Shown here one piece after another: positions 12,166 through 24,195 of a DNA stretch of 64,000 bases. Numbering within the stretch: the first letter of the stretch is position 1; each line of letters opens with the position of its first letter. The translations under genes and the position numbers were made by a program. Below the pieces are notes generated by a model. That model saw nothing but the letters and a program-made list of their open reading frames with translations, ran no database searches and had not been told where the DNA came from. This DNA comes from Larix kaempferi (taxonomy: Eukaryota > Streptophyta > Pinopsida > Pinales > Pinaceae): NCBI GenBank assembly GCA_027924585.1, contig BSBM01000964.1, positions 1,185,501 through 1,249,500 of the forward strand, given 5' to 3'.

Positions 12166-15100
12166 AATAAATAAACCATCAGAATTCTTATTTGTCTTAA
12201 TGTGAGAAAAGGATGAAATTCCTTGATTGTATAACTGTTTTAAAAGGACAGTTGGCTCTGATTTGGTCTTATATGGAAGGCTCCCCATGAATCTGTGGGT
12301 TTTGTAACTATGCACTAAAGGACAAATTAGAAGGTTTTAGAGTTTAGGGTACACCTTTCAGCTCAAGGAGCAATTTGTAAATTTATAAATAGGAGAATAG
12401 AAGAAGGAGAATGGGGTTTTGGCAGGGGAAAGAAATTTTCTGGAGGGTGCGAATTACTTTGCTGCTTGCTCTAAGAACTGGATTTTGCCTAATGAAATCC
12501 TGGAGAGGGCGTTTTTTCCTGGAATTGTGTGTTGAATGCTTGCTAGACTACTCTTGTGTCATTCACATACTACAGTGAGATATTTCTTTGCTGCTATGAA
12601 TTATTTCTGTGTAATGAATGATCTTTCTATTTTCATGTACAATGATGTCTCTCTTAAATGAGTAATGGAATGTATTGCATTTGAATTAAAGCTATCTTTA
12701 ATATCTTTTACCTCCTAATGAGATTGCATCTTCAGATTTAATGGCTATCTGTATGATCTTTAGATGTTTCTTTCAGCGTATTGCTCATATTTACAGTTTG
12801 CTCCTTGCAAGGATAGATTAGATTTGCTTTATCTCAGTTTTATATTAAGATTTGTTTCATCTCTGCATTTAGATTAAATTAGTTTACAGCACTTGCATAT
12901 CATCTTAAAAATAAAATCACAAAACAGTGGATCGGGCTGCAACCAGTGCAAAAGAATACAAATCTTTAAATCTTACGATAGCCAGAACCGTTAACCAGAT
13001 GGATTCCCCACACCAAACGATGGACAATCTAATTGGTACTGTTTACTGGGAAGAATCCCTTGTTGCTTGATGCTGCGATTTTGGGGGCATCAACAGGATG
13101 TATATAAACATGCCAGATGTAATTTGATTTGGGATGACTGCGGTTACATTCATGATGAAGTTGGCATGGTTAGGTGTAGGTGCAATCGAATAATACAATG
13201 CTTGGTAAAGTTTGCATGCCATGCATTTATCATATTCAATGTGCATGCCATGGTTTAGTTGTTTTTTTATATTAAATGTGCAAAAACGCATTGCAAGAAG
13301 AGACATAAGAGCTCTTAGCTATTGAAGCTGAAGTGATATGAATCACAAGATTGTGGTGTGGTGGAAATTCTACAGATGAAGCATAAACAAGATTGAAAAG
13401 GATCGTATATCCTATGTTAAGGATGGCTTATTAAGTGATTAAGCCTATGATTGCATTGTTGAAAAGAATGCATGTATTGAATTGATGATAATCTTATGCA
13501 ATCTAAATTACATGAAATAAATTGGGAGAAAATATGTGAATTTTCTTGGTTGATGTAGTTGACATTTGATATAATAACATAAAGACTAATAAAGGTATGA
13601 GAAATTTTAGTTGCATAAAAGAACAATGTAAATCATAGCCCTTTGGGATAGAGAAAGAAACCATGTAATAAAGGTTGCAGAGCATGGGAGACAAATGTAT
13701 TCACAAGAAAAGGATCATTAAAAGGATTTGATGGTAGAGGGAATCTACTAGAATGAAGAGTGCATGTACCACATGTATTATATGGGTGAACGACCATAAC
13801 CAATAAGTTTTATTCATCATAAATAGAGTTACGGGATATGAACCAAAAACTTATGTGTAACTAATGTGAAATAAATGATGAACTTCAATTCACCTGGAAA
13901 TAAATATCAAGGGATTAAGGCACTCCATGGTGTAGAATTGGCTTGTGGGGCAGAGATTGTGGGACAGTAAAGTTGGACAAGAAATTTTCCAAGGAATGTA
14001 GAGAAAAATTCTAGATTTGGACAAGGTTAGAAGCAACTCTTGATAAGAAGATGCCAAGTTGGGCTGGACTAGGATTTATTCATAGAATTGGAACAATAGA
14101 CCTGGGGAAACAAGCATGATGCAAAGGTGACCCAAAGCGTCAAATAAGTTGCAAGGGTGGAAAGAACTGGGTGTGGCAGTAAAGGGCGCATGTGGGAAAC
14201 AAGGAAGGAATATGAAGGGAGATTTCCTCACCATAAACCTCTATTTTATTTCTAAAGTAGAATTGTATATTTCTGAAATAACAAGTATAAATTAATTATT
14301 ACTACTTGGGTGAGAATATTGCATCTAATGGACTGATATGTAATTGGCAGAGAGACAGTGGAAGAGATCAAATAAGCTGTGAAATCCTATGCCATGAAGG
14401 GGAATGGAGAGGGAGAAATATTGACTCTCCTTTTACATTGTTTATGTTTCTCTCTATTAAGAAATCAGCTATGTGTAGATATTTTTATGGTATAAGAATG
14501 CAAGACTGTAACATAATAGGAAAGCATATGCACTACTAAGCATACTGAGAAAGAATATGTGATGGAGTGCATAAGAATGTGATTGAAATGTATGTATGTG
14601 AAATTGCATATGGGATAAGTGCGATATGTTGATATATACCATGAGTGCAATATGATGATTAAGTATGATTTTTTATGTGTTGTATAACCAAGAAGGGTTG
14701 AGAACCTAGTTGATGATGCAATTACTTGTGGAGATGAATCTCACATTTGAAAGAGAACACAGAAAGAACTTGTTAATAGGTTCATGGAGGGAATGTTGTG
14801 AGATCCCATGAAAACACCAGCTGATCGGGTAACATATAAGGTGTGAATGGAAACCATACAGGTATGAAAATGATCATGCCTATGTTGCATGAGCGTTGAA
14901 GAAATTGGGTAAGAATTCCTTGAATCATGCTTGATATCTTCATTGATATGTTAATAATGACATTTGAATGCATGTATGTCATTGATACATAATTAAGATA
15001 AAGGAATAAAGTATTGGGTTAAAAATATCTTAGAATATTTTGATGTATTTAGGAGTGAGTGTGTCATGATGGCAATGATTAAGAGTTAATAACCATTGCA

Positions 15101-16450
15101 AATAAGTTTTACAGTCATGCTTAGGGAGATAGATGCAATATGAAATAACCTTGTGTGAGGCAATGTGTTGTTGAAATTGGGAAGGCTATAGCACCAAACA
15201 AATATCCAAAATCTCCTTGCTTGTGATCAATGCCTTGGACTGCAACCTCTTTGCCAACACTAAAGAGCACTAAAGAAGTATAATCTTGGTGAGGTATTTG
15301 AAATGAAGAGGAAGGCATCCGGATGATCAAACAAGTAATAGTGAAGTGGATGGATGATGTGTCAAGGTGTTGTTTGAATCCTTCAATATATCATGGAAGA
15401 TCATAAGAGTTAGCATTATGGCATTTTTTAATTAATGCAAGAATGCATCGAGGGAATAGTCATAAGTAGAAAATATGAAGATGTGTGTTGGAACATGTGT
15501 TGATTTCATTACGAAATGCTTGATGTGCTCATAATACATATGTGGAGAATGGTATTTTGTTGCAATCAATATGCTGGCAGTTGAAAATGGCTGAAGTGTT
15601 GGGTTTATAATTCTAGGATTATTTTATGTGTTATTATGAATGTTGCAATGAAATGAGTATATAATGAACACTCATTGTTCTTGGCTGATTTGAAAATTAT
15701 GTTAGGATAACAAATTGTAGGTAAATTTTTCTTGGACATGGAAACCAACATAAGAATATAATGAATACTGAGCGAAAGACAAAGTACAAAACACTATGTG
15801 AAGGACCTCATAATTAATTAAAAAGTATTATTTTTGAGACACATTGCAGTAAGGCCATGATTTGTGGCCTTCAAGAGATAAAGCAACAATATCTTGAATT
15901 GGAATTTTTGCGGATACAATGAAAGAAATGCATGAAAAGTAGTCACATTGGATGGACTACAAGAATGCTCTATCAAAAGAACAGAGTTGCGTAAAATAAG
16001 GAGATGTCTTAGATATGATAGTAAAAGTGAGCCAAAATGAAGACATGGATTATTGCTCTTGCCATTTCAAAGCTAAGTATTATGTGTTGAACTCAAGATT
16101 CTTATTGGGAAATTTAATTGTGAAGATAATGAATTCTAATACTATTTGATATATAAAGTATGATTCTTAATACATGTATGTTTTTGTTTATGAAATAGGT
16201 GGATGGTGAATCAACTTATTATGAGCCCATGGTGGAAATCGTAAGTTGGAGAGCTTGGGAAGAAGGCCACTGCAAAGACATGGGAACTCTAAAGTTATAT
16301 TATTCTTGTGCAAGAAAGCCATGGGTAAATGATGGATTTCATGAGGGAATGTTGACTCAGAGAAGGGGATGCCTGAGCTTGGAGGGTGAGTGAATGCAAA
16401 GAAGAGGAAAATATAATGAATTTGTCGGGAGTGATTCAAGACATTAGAAT
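12166..16450. other. 3' part of 14-kb unit, non-coding
   Basis: After the ORF, a TATA-like TTTATAAATAGGAG lies near 12376, followed by a leader-like stretch. No protein similarity is seen from 12170 to 16450. Many short words recur (for example GAATGCATG, AAGGAAT), giving the look of old degenerate repeat sequence. The boundary with the truncated LTR is at 16451; the first 470 or so bases of that LTR and any polypurine tract are missing. Confidence 0.45.
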
Positions 16451-17035
16451 CATGAGAACCACTATCACCACTACTACCATCTTTGTACTGCCATTATTCT
16501 TCCATGGGGGATCCATCATTGTCGTTAGACCAGAACCACCAATAGTCATTCCATCATCACTAGAACCATGGATTGGATCCATACGCAGAAGAGAGGATTG
16601 GGTAGTCATAGCAGGAAACTTAGTACCGCCTTGTGGATTGGTAGCCCCAACTCAGGGGTGGCTCTGCCAAAGAAATATATGGCTTGAAAATCCTATGGTT
16701 GGGAGGAACGTCCTTGTTTTGTAGTCAGTTGGTTATGTTTTCAGATAAGTTCATTATCTGCATAAATATATGGCATTTATTTATGAATGTATCAATTATT
16801 GCCATTGTATAAATTAAGTGAGCAAATTTAATGGCAAGGGTGAATGTTCTCTTATGGAAATAACCTACAAATGTTTTGCATATGTCTTATGTGTGATTAT
16901 ACCATAATTATTTCTGTTATAAATGCTTAATTGAAATCAATAGAAAAACGTAAGTGCATAGCATTGACAAATTCAATCTACATAACTAGCACCATGTGGC
17001 CCAATATTCAATGAGAGGTCATCGAGTACGTGAAA
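16451..17035 (+). repeat. Truncated 3' LTR of 14-kb unit
   Basis: Matches 3428-4013 base for base with scattered substitutions, starting CATGAGAACCACT and ending GTACGTGAAA. The first 470 or so bases of the LTR are absent, so a deletion ended here. It is followed by TTAAC, close to the TTAAA that precedes the left LTR. Confidence 0.75.
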
Positions 17036-17427
17036 TTAACTTAACCATTGAAATATTCCCTCAATTTTATACATCATATATTTAAATTTAGTCGAGTTCC
17101 TCGATATTATTCAGTATTCACCCTCCATATTTTCAGAAACCATCAAGATTTTCCAAAAACCTATTATTGAACCAACATACTTTAGGTGCTTACTGTAACG
17201 AAAGGGTTCACCAATGAAGTCGTAGGTAACGTAATACATAGATGACATTGGCACCCTTGATCTAGCCACACATGGATGTGATATGTCCTTTGAGTAAGCC
17301 ATTGTAGTAGTGAAACTCAGTTCCTACTAACAATAAACAACAATAATTTATTTTGCTTCACACTGCCATTTGATTTCATTTTAATGATATTTTCCTTTTG
17401 TGTGATAGTTCATAATTCATCTTTTGC

Positions 17428-17960
17428 TTGAAGCTTCTTTCAAAATATCAAGCATTCTCCATGCCTAGGCTATTAAAAATTTTAGAGAAATATGTAGCAA
17501 TACTATCTCCAATGAAAGAAAGGAGATTCATTGTTAAGTACAAATCATTTAATGAGATGGTCTGTAAAATTGAAGTATATTTATTTGGAACCTTGGATTT
17601 ATCAAATTTTTTTCTACTTTTCAATAATTCTAACCATAATAATAAGTTAATACATATGTTTTATGTGTTTTGTTTGGAGTTTAGTGATCTTGGGGAGGTT
17701 TTTGAACAAATTGTGAAAGTTGTATTATATGAAACATTTACATTGGAAGCATTCGATGTTCCTATATACCCAGTCGGCCTCGACTAAGAAGAAGAGTATT
17801 TCGAAAATATAATTATGAAACAAAGGCATCCAAACACAACAACAATTGTGGTCGGGATTACAGGAATGGAAAGTATAGGAAAATCAACTCTCGCTAAATA
17901 TATTTAGGACAATCTTGTTGTTGCTTTTTAGGGTTTCTACATTTGATTTAGAGGGGATTT
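17428..17960 (+). pseudogene. NB-ARC (NLR) resistance-gene relic
   Basis: One frame reads a short N-terminal region ending YPVGLD, a stop (17785-17787), then EEEYFENI and, at about 17854-17900, GITGMESIGKSTLAKYI. This is the Walker A/P-loop of plant NB-ARC proteins (usual form GMGGIGKTTLAK) at the normal short distance after the conserved PVGL(D/E) linker. Further stops follow (TAG 17905 and more), and the remaining NB-ARC motifs and LRRs are not visible, so it is a decayed 5' fragment. NLRs detect pathogens in the cytoplasm; this copy cannot make one. The N-terminus is too worn to call TIR, CC or RPW8 type. Confidence 0.6.
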
Positions 17961-18662
17961 TGATACTAAACCTCTTAATGCCATTGGAAAAATAAAATAC
18001 ATGCAAATCTAAGATCAAATGCGGTTGACACGCAAAATGATTGTGCCTTAATCCTAAGAGAATACCCTACTGTAGAACATTTGAAGCTAAAAGGGTTTTT
18101 CAAGTATGAATCAGTATGATAGTTTACTGTAAATGTGGCCCCATTCAGGTCTCGAGCATGTGCTAAGAATGAATCCTTTTCCAAACGTTATCACTTTCAT
18201 AGATCATACTTTGAACAATTTGATGAGAATATTTTCCATCACTTTAGTATCTGACGATGGATTCATTCGATCTCCAAATGCTTTGAATGAGAGATGATTC
18301 AAGACTTGGTAAGTGGGTCATGATCCCCAAACCCTGTTAGCCTCAGTCGTCTTCTTTGTGTGAAAAAAGACAAGAAGGTGACCACATCTCATTTGAAATG
18401 TGAGATTTCAATTTCTATATTTAGAAGAGTTCCATTGATATGATTGTTGTGTAAATTCTTTTAATTTTTTCTATACATTTTCATTTTGTCATTGTTGAAG
18501 CAGATAATTACCTTAACAGATAGCGAGAAAATCAGTGGCGCCTCCTTCAAACTTTGTTGATCTCGGACATTCTTTTCTAGGATGTAACCTCTAACCTATT
18601 ACTAGTTAGAGGAACCTATGATCCTTCATTCGAAACAGAAAATTATTAAACAAGAGTTTGCT

Positions 18663-18955
18663 TGGAACAGTGAAAGCCAAATGAGAAAGGGAACCCTGGA
18701 AGGGTTGAGAAAGATGACTCCATTGATGCTTCCATTAATTGCAAACCTCTTGACAATTAACAGCTCGACACACTTAGAGGACATGTGTAAAGTACTCTTT
18801 CCCTTAGAACAATGAAAGCCAAATGAAAAAGGAATGCTGAAAGAAAGGAACCTTAAGGGCCTGAAAGGGTCGAGGAAGATGACTCCATTGATGCTTCGAT
18901 TAATTACAAACCTATTTCATTTAACACCTTGATATACTAGGAGGACATGTGTAAA
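18663..18955 (+). repeat. Tandem duplication, about 145-bp unit, two diverged copies
   Basis: Units start near 18663 and 18806. Both contain TGAAAGCCAAATGA, GATGACTCCATTGATGCTTC, ATTAATT(G/A)CAAACCT and GAGGACATGTGTAAA. The second has a small insertion and several substitutions. Confidence 0.75.
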
Positions 18956-19717
18956 TTTCATTTTAAGTTTCAATGCCATCCTTCAATCAAATATAATTAT
19001 GTCTTGCGTGTCAATGACATTAACTTACTTTGCAATGTTTTGGCAGCATTGATTTATTATTATTTTTTTTTAAATTAACTTATAACATTGTATTAATGCT
19101 ACTATTAACTTGCAATGTTTTGTGTTTTGTATTTTATTTTATTTTTAAATAATTTTTTATTTCTGACCATTTTAGTTCAAACAAGATAAAAAATAGTTCA
19201 ATCATAAAAACAAACCAATTAGAAAACATAAAATTATATTTTAAAAAATAAATAAATATGTTAATTTTTAAAATATTAAAATTAATATATTAATTTTACA
19301 TAACTTAGATAAACTTTAGGATAACATTGATAAATTAATAGAAGTCAAAACTATTTGACTTCGAAACGGCTGGGATAAAAAGTTTATATGAATGTTTTCG
19401 AGAAAATGGGAGTGAATAATATTTTTTAAACTTCCTTACTCAATGATAATGTACATATTGATTACAACATTATTGTCGCCTCTATATATTTTAAGAGTAG
19501 GTGGACACACCTATTAGATATACTTTTTATTTAAGAGTAGGTGGTCACAGTGTCTCAATTGCAAGATTCCATTTTGTACCAACCATATAAAATTCAATTC
19601 ACAGAACCATTTCCCATACATAATTAAATATCCAACGAAAGCTTGCTCAAGAATTAAATATGAGATAAATGTATAGAAAATTATTTGATGTGCCCAACTC
19701 GTACAATCACCTACCTA

Positions 19718-19927
19718 AAATCAAATCAAATTAAAATTCTTACATTTATTTTTAAAAGTTACCCATGATGTAAATCAAGTTAAAATACTTACTTTTATTT
19801 TTAAAAATTACTCATTATGTAAATCAAATCAAGTTAAAATCCTTACTTTTATTTTTAAAAGTTACTCATTATGTAAATCAAATCAAATTAAAATTCTTTC
19901 TTTTATTTTTAAAAGTTACCCATTACA
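19718..19927 (+). repeat. AT-rich minisatellite, four units of about 49-54 bp
   Basis: Units begin near 19718, 19772, 19821 and 19875. Each has the pattern AAATCAA(ATCAA)(A/G)TTAAAAT, then CTTACTTTTATTTTTAAAA, then TTAC(C/T)CAT(G/T)ATGT. Length varies because a five-base ATCAA block is present or absent. Confidence 0.8.
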
Positions 19928-20935
19928 TCATTTCATTTCCCATTAATGTGATGTAAAAGAGCATTACTGAACTTGAATAGAGTAATTTATTACCACTCTT
20001 TTTTTTTTTCAAATACTCTAAAGAACATGAATTATTTGGATTAAAGATAATTTCAAAAGTAAAATTTAAATAAGTAAGAATCAAACTTATTTTATAAAAA
20101 ATAAAGTAAGCTCACCTTTCTATTACATAAAAGTTATTCATTAAAAAATAAATTATTTATAAGTTTTAAAAAAAGAAACAAGACCCAAAGTCCACTTTAT
20201 AAGTAACTTTACATCATATATTTATATTTTTATGGAATCTCACACAAGTAGTTGTGTGACTCTAAACATATAGCAACAAGTTAAATCACTAAAGGGTAAA
20301 ACTTCATTATTACTCTATATTATATATTTTTTAATGAAATTTCATAAAAGTATTTTCTAAGCCATTCTGGCATTATAAGTTCAATCCCTGAAAGGTAAAA
20401 TGCCATTATTACTGGTTGCCAAAGGTTAAAGTCAAACTCTTTTGATTTGGGGATGGTCTCTTCTAAAAAAATTATAATTGTATTAGTGAAAATATAGTTA
20501 CATTTTTCAATACCATCAAAGAGGTATGTTCAACATTTTTAAAAAAAATTCAATCATTGTGTCATTTTGATATATGAGTCTTATTTATGAGCTTATTAAG
20601 TTCATTTCATCAAGCTCATCAAGCTTTTATCCCAGTTGTGTTTTCATTACAAGTATGATATTTTACTATCATCTTCATCACTTATACAAAAATCACAATC
20701 ATTATATTGTTTTTATCTCCATAAAAACCATTATTTGTACTAAGAGCACATTCAAAAACTGAAAGTATCCAGGAAAAAACATCAAAAATAAATTATGTGT
20801 AATGCCTGAAAAACCATAAGTCTTTCATTGTATATCACGAAAAGGAGTGTGATAATATCCTTGAGTTTCCCATTTTATATTTCAAAAATGTACCATTCAC
20901 TTGCCTGCATATAGGATCTCGTTGTTGCAATTCAT

Positions 20936-23570
20936 CTACCTTTGAATTTTGTTCTCTCTATATATATGCTCAATAGTTACATTTTTCAACAAAGATTTTA
21001 GTCTTTTGGTTTCCCGCAAGAGAGACCCCAAATTCAAGTTATGTATTTTATTCTTGCCATTTATCCAATTTATGATTACCTGGGAATCTCCAAAAATATG
21101 AAGATCTTCTAAAACAAATTCCACAACCAATACTAGCAATAATCTTAGAGCACTCAGCTCATCAAAATTATCTGTACCATTGCCAAGGCCTAATTTGAAA
21201 CTAAAGAAAATATTCTTAGAAATGAACAGTAAACCCCAGCTCCACGTACATTTGGCTCGCATGACGCAGCTCTGTCAAAATACGCCCATGGAACATTTTT
21301 ATTTATCTCTTCAGTGTTCACCTTTCTAATCCAAATATTTCTCTTTTCTCGAGGAAAATATTTAATAATAACCAAACTCTGTGCATAACATTGAAAAGGA
21401 GGTACATATTTTTCTTCAAAACAACTTTCATTTCTAGCTATCCAAATAACCCATGCTATAATTAAGGGAAGAGCTCGAATTTCATCATATTCTTCATTTG
21501 TGCACCATAGTTTTAAGTAAGTCTCCACCGATTCACCATGCCATAATACTTCTGGAGTCAACCTGTAATCAATATCTTTCCAAACAACAGTAGTATATGG
21601 GCACTCAATTGACAAATGAAAGTTTGATTCTTCTGCTTCCTTACAGAGATAACATCTCCCTAGTCCTGATTTGTTTTTCCTTTGAAGTACATCCCACATA
21701 AGTGCTTTTTTAATAATAAGAACCACATAAATAATTTTGATTTTGTAGGATAGTTGAACCTCCATAACGCTTTCCACCACCAACAAAAAACAGGTCTATC
21801 TTATGCACTTATCAAAGTAATATATCATGTTTTTGGAGTATATACTCTTGTAGATGAAAACATCCATGCTAGGGAATCTTCATGATTGTGAATCCTTATA
21901 TTTCTATTGGATAAATTTGATAAGAAATTTTTACACAACATACTATCAACTCCCTGAAAACCAATAAATTCATCTTATAACCATCCTTGAGCCAATATCG
22001 ATGAGACAAAATGATCCACTATATTGCTCAAATTCATATACCCTCTTTCTCGCAAATGTATAAACATATGCTCTAGAAGAAAATGTCCAATTTTTCTTCC
22101 CACCCAAGGATCCTCACCTAACCTCACACTTGAGCCATTCCCTACATTCCACGTTAAGCCTGAGACAACTAGATTAAAGGATTTTACAATAGCTTTCCTA
22201 CAAATAGAAATGTTATGCATAGACTTATTTGGGTTGTGTATCCAATCAACAATTGATAGAGGAGAAACATATTTCTGCACAACAATCTTTACCCATAAAC
22301 CAGAACCAGAAATCAACATCCAAGTATTTTTAGCAGCCATTGCTTTTGCAAAAACATCAGAAATTTTAAAACCCCACCCCCCCAAGTGGTTTGGTAGGGC
22401 TAAAGTTTTCCAATTGATCCAAACCATACCTTATTTATCTAAGCTTATAGACCATAGGAATCTGTAACAAAGCTTATGAATTCTGTCAAGGGCCCCAATT
22501 GGAATATAAGTATTCATCTAATAAACCAATATTGCCTCTAGTATTGACTTTACCAAGATCACTCTGCCCCATTTTGAAATCCACCTGTGACTCTAGTTGG
22601 AGATCCACACTTCATATTTAGATATTAACCAAACCCAATCCTTTCTCAAATACAAACAAGGCTTTAATAAGTATCCCAAATATTTCAATCCATATTCAAA
22701 AAAGAAAGTATTAAAGGGGAACAATGATTTGAAGAAGTTCATTTCTTGATCCTCTATTCCAACTCCAGACATATAATATTTCCCATTATTAACCTTCATC
22801 CCTGATGCCAAACAAAAAAGAGATAAAATTTCATGGAGTTTCATCATATCTTTCCTTGTTCCATTGGTGAAAATTATCATCTACAAAGAGTAGACGATAT
22901 ATAATCAAATTCTCTCCAAACTTTAATCCCTTAAACATTCTAGACCTTTTAGTTGAAATTAAGGCCCTTATGAATCCTTCAACTACAATAATGAACAAGA
23001 GAAACCCCAATGGACAACCTTTCCGAAGTCCCCAAATAGGCCTAGAAAAAGTAGAGGCTGGACCATTTATTAAAATTTTAAAGGAGACTAAATACAAACA
23101 CCCCATTACCTAAGAAATGAAAGGAACTGCAAATCCCATATGATAAAGGATGGTCCTTTGATAATTCCAACTAACCCTATCATAGGCTTTTGATAGGTCA
23201 ATTTTAATCACAATCACCTTCATCTTCCTTGAGCTAATAGAATGCAAACCCTCCTGTGCAATTCCAATAAACTCATGGATCTGTCTTCTCGGGAGGAAGC
23301 TAAACTATTCTTTTGAAATAGTCTTACTGAAGACAATTTTGATCCTTGTAGAGATAACTTTTTCAATTATTTTATAAATGCAGTTACACGACGATATTGT
23401 TCTAAAATGCTCAAAAGAAGAAGGAGAGACTGACTTTGGTATGAGAGCTAAAAATGTTGAATTAAAAATAGCTAAGAATTTTCCACTACACCTGAATTCT
23501 TCTATCACCTTTAGTAAATCTTGAGCTTCTTGTAATTCAAGCATGTCACTTGCTTCCCTTTGTTTATGGT
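20936..23570 (-). pseudogene. LINE non-LTR retrotransposon, 5'-truncated and decayed
   Basis: Reading leftward from about 23570, the pieces are as follows. RT N-terminal motif LIPKS...FRTISSCNCIYKIIEKVI lies at 23305-23544. The GLRKGCPLGFLLFIIVVEG block and the active-site variant FVDD are at 22831-23106. A frameshift near 22875 leads into the RT thumb at 22593-22880, and a connection domain (PNHLGGWGF) follows at 21975-22427. A reverse-transcriptase zinc-binding domain (CYLC...H...C) is at 21190-21786, and an RNase H tail with IFGDSQVIINWI at 20936-21262. This is the usual 3' two-thirds of a plant L1-type ORF2. Endonuclease and ORF1 are missing. Multiple stops and frameshifts make it inactive. 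Confidence 0.8.
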
Positions 23571-23579
23571 TTCATTCCC

Positions 23580-24195
23580 TTTTAGTAGAAATATGTGGGA
23601 AGGTGTATTCAAGGAACTGGAGGTTCGTTTCCGGTGGGAGTTGCATGATTTGGTTTGGAATTTAAAGCTGCAATGGACGTCTTCCTTTCCTTCTTAGAAA
23701 CCTCTTCCCTCTTTTATTTTTTGGGGCATTTGCAAGGCACGCAATGCCTGCATCTTTGAAAACATTTACAAATCTCCAGTGGTGGTTACTCTTATTGTTG
23801 TTAAATGTTTCAAATAATACCATGATCAGTTGATTGTTGATAGGAGAGGCGGGCGTGGTATGGTTATTGATCCGATTTTGGGAACCAATTTTCCTTGCGG
23901 TTTCTTCAATGGGGAAGCAAACCATGAGGGTTGTAGGCAGCAGTATGGTTTTAAAACTATCTGGAATCATATTTACCTGTTAAGCTTGGGATGTGGTCAC
24001 AGAACAAACTCGAGGTCCAAATTGATGGCACTGTGGGGTTTATTAAAGTTTGCAGTTAAAATTGGTATCAAACCCATTAATGTCTTTGTGGATTCAAAAT
24101 GTATTGTAAGTTGGGTATCTAGTGCATATTCCTTGCAGGTGATGATGCTCATACAAGTAATTTCATTATGTACAAGTAATTTAACTCTTGACTAA
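23580..24195 (+). pseudogene. LINE 3' fragment with RNase H, opposite strand
   Basis: The plus strand encodes FWGICKARNACIFE, typical of the linker after the zinc-binding domain in plant LINE ORF2 (usually W..W.ARN..IF). It continues into an RNase H domain at 23830-24195 (FFNGEANHEG, SLGCGHRTNSRSKLMAL, VFVDSKCIVSWV). The last block holds the expected catalytic Asp of the VFGDS motif, while other acidic positions are changed. One stop interrupts the linker. The sequence differs clearly from the minus-strand LINE beside it, so it is a separate insertion. Confidence 0.7.

Larger units (their letters stand above)
2956..17035 (+). mobile_element. 14-kb LTR-bounded unit, chromovirus-like ends, no pol
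   Basis: The left end is a full LTR (2956-4013) starting TGTAACACCCC and ending GTGACA, followed by a primer-binding site. The right end (16451-17035) matches the last 586 bases of that LTR in the same orientation and ends GTGAAA. Flanking 5-mers are TTAAA (2951-2955) and TTAAC (17036-17040), which fits a target duplication with one change. Sequence after the primer site resembles the leader of the chromovirus at 42987, so I place it near that lineage. No gag, protease, reverse transcriptase or integrase is recognisable in the 12 kb between. Instead it holds a GCGCA-rich segment and the unknown coiled-coil ORF at 8804-12165. It may be a large non-autonomous derivative, or two partial elements that happen to match. 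Confidence 0.55.
17961..20935. other. AT-rich intergenic stretch with local duplications
   Basis: No protein-coding evidence. It contains a tandem duplication at 18663-18955 and a minisatellite at 19718-19927. Very AT-rich sequence covers 19000-20600. Confidence 0.5.

Noticed and set aside
22024-22467. 147-codon plus-strand frame
   Set aside because: It is the antisense of the minus-strand LINE connection domain, whose motifs are clear.
23570-23590. Twin-priming 5' inversion of a single LINE
   Set aside because: Both arms contain the RNase H end and differ in sequence, so they are not complementary parts of one copy.
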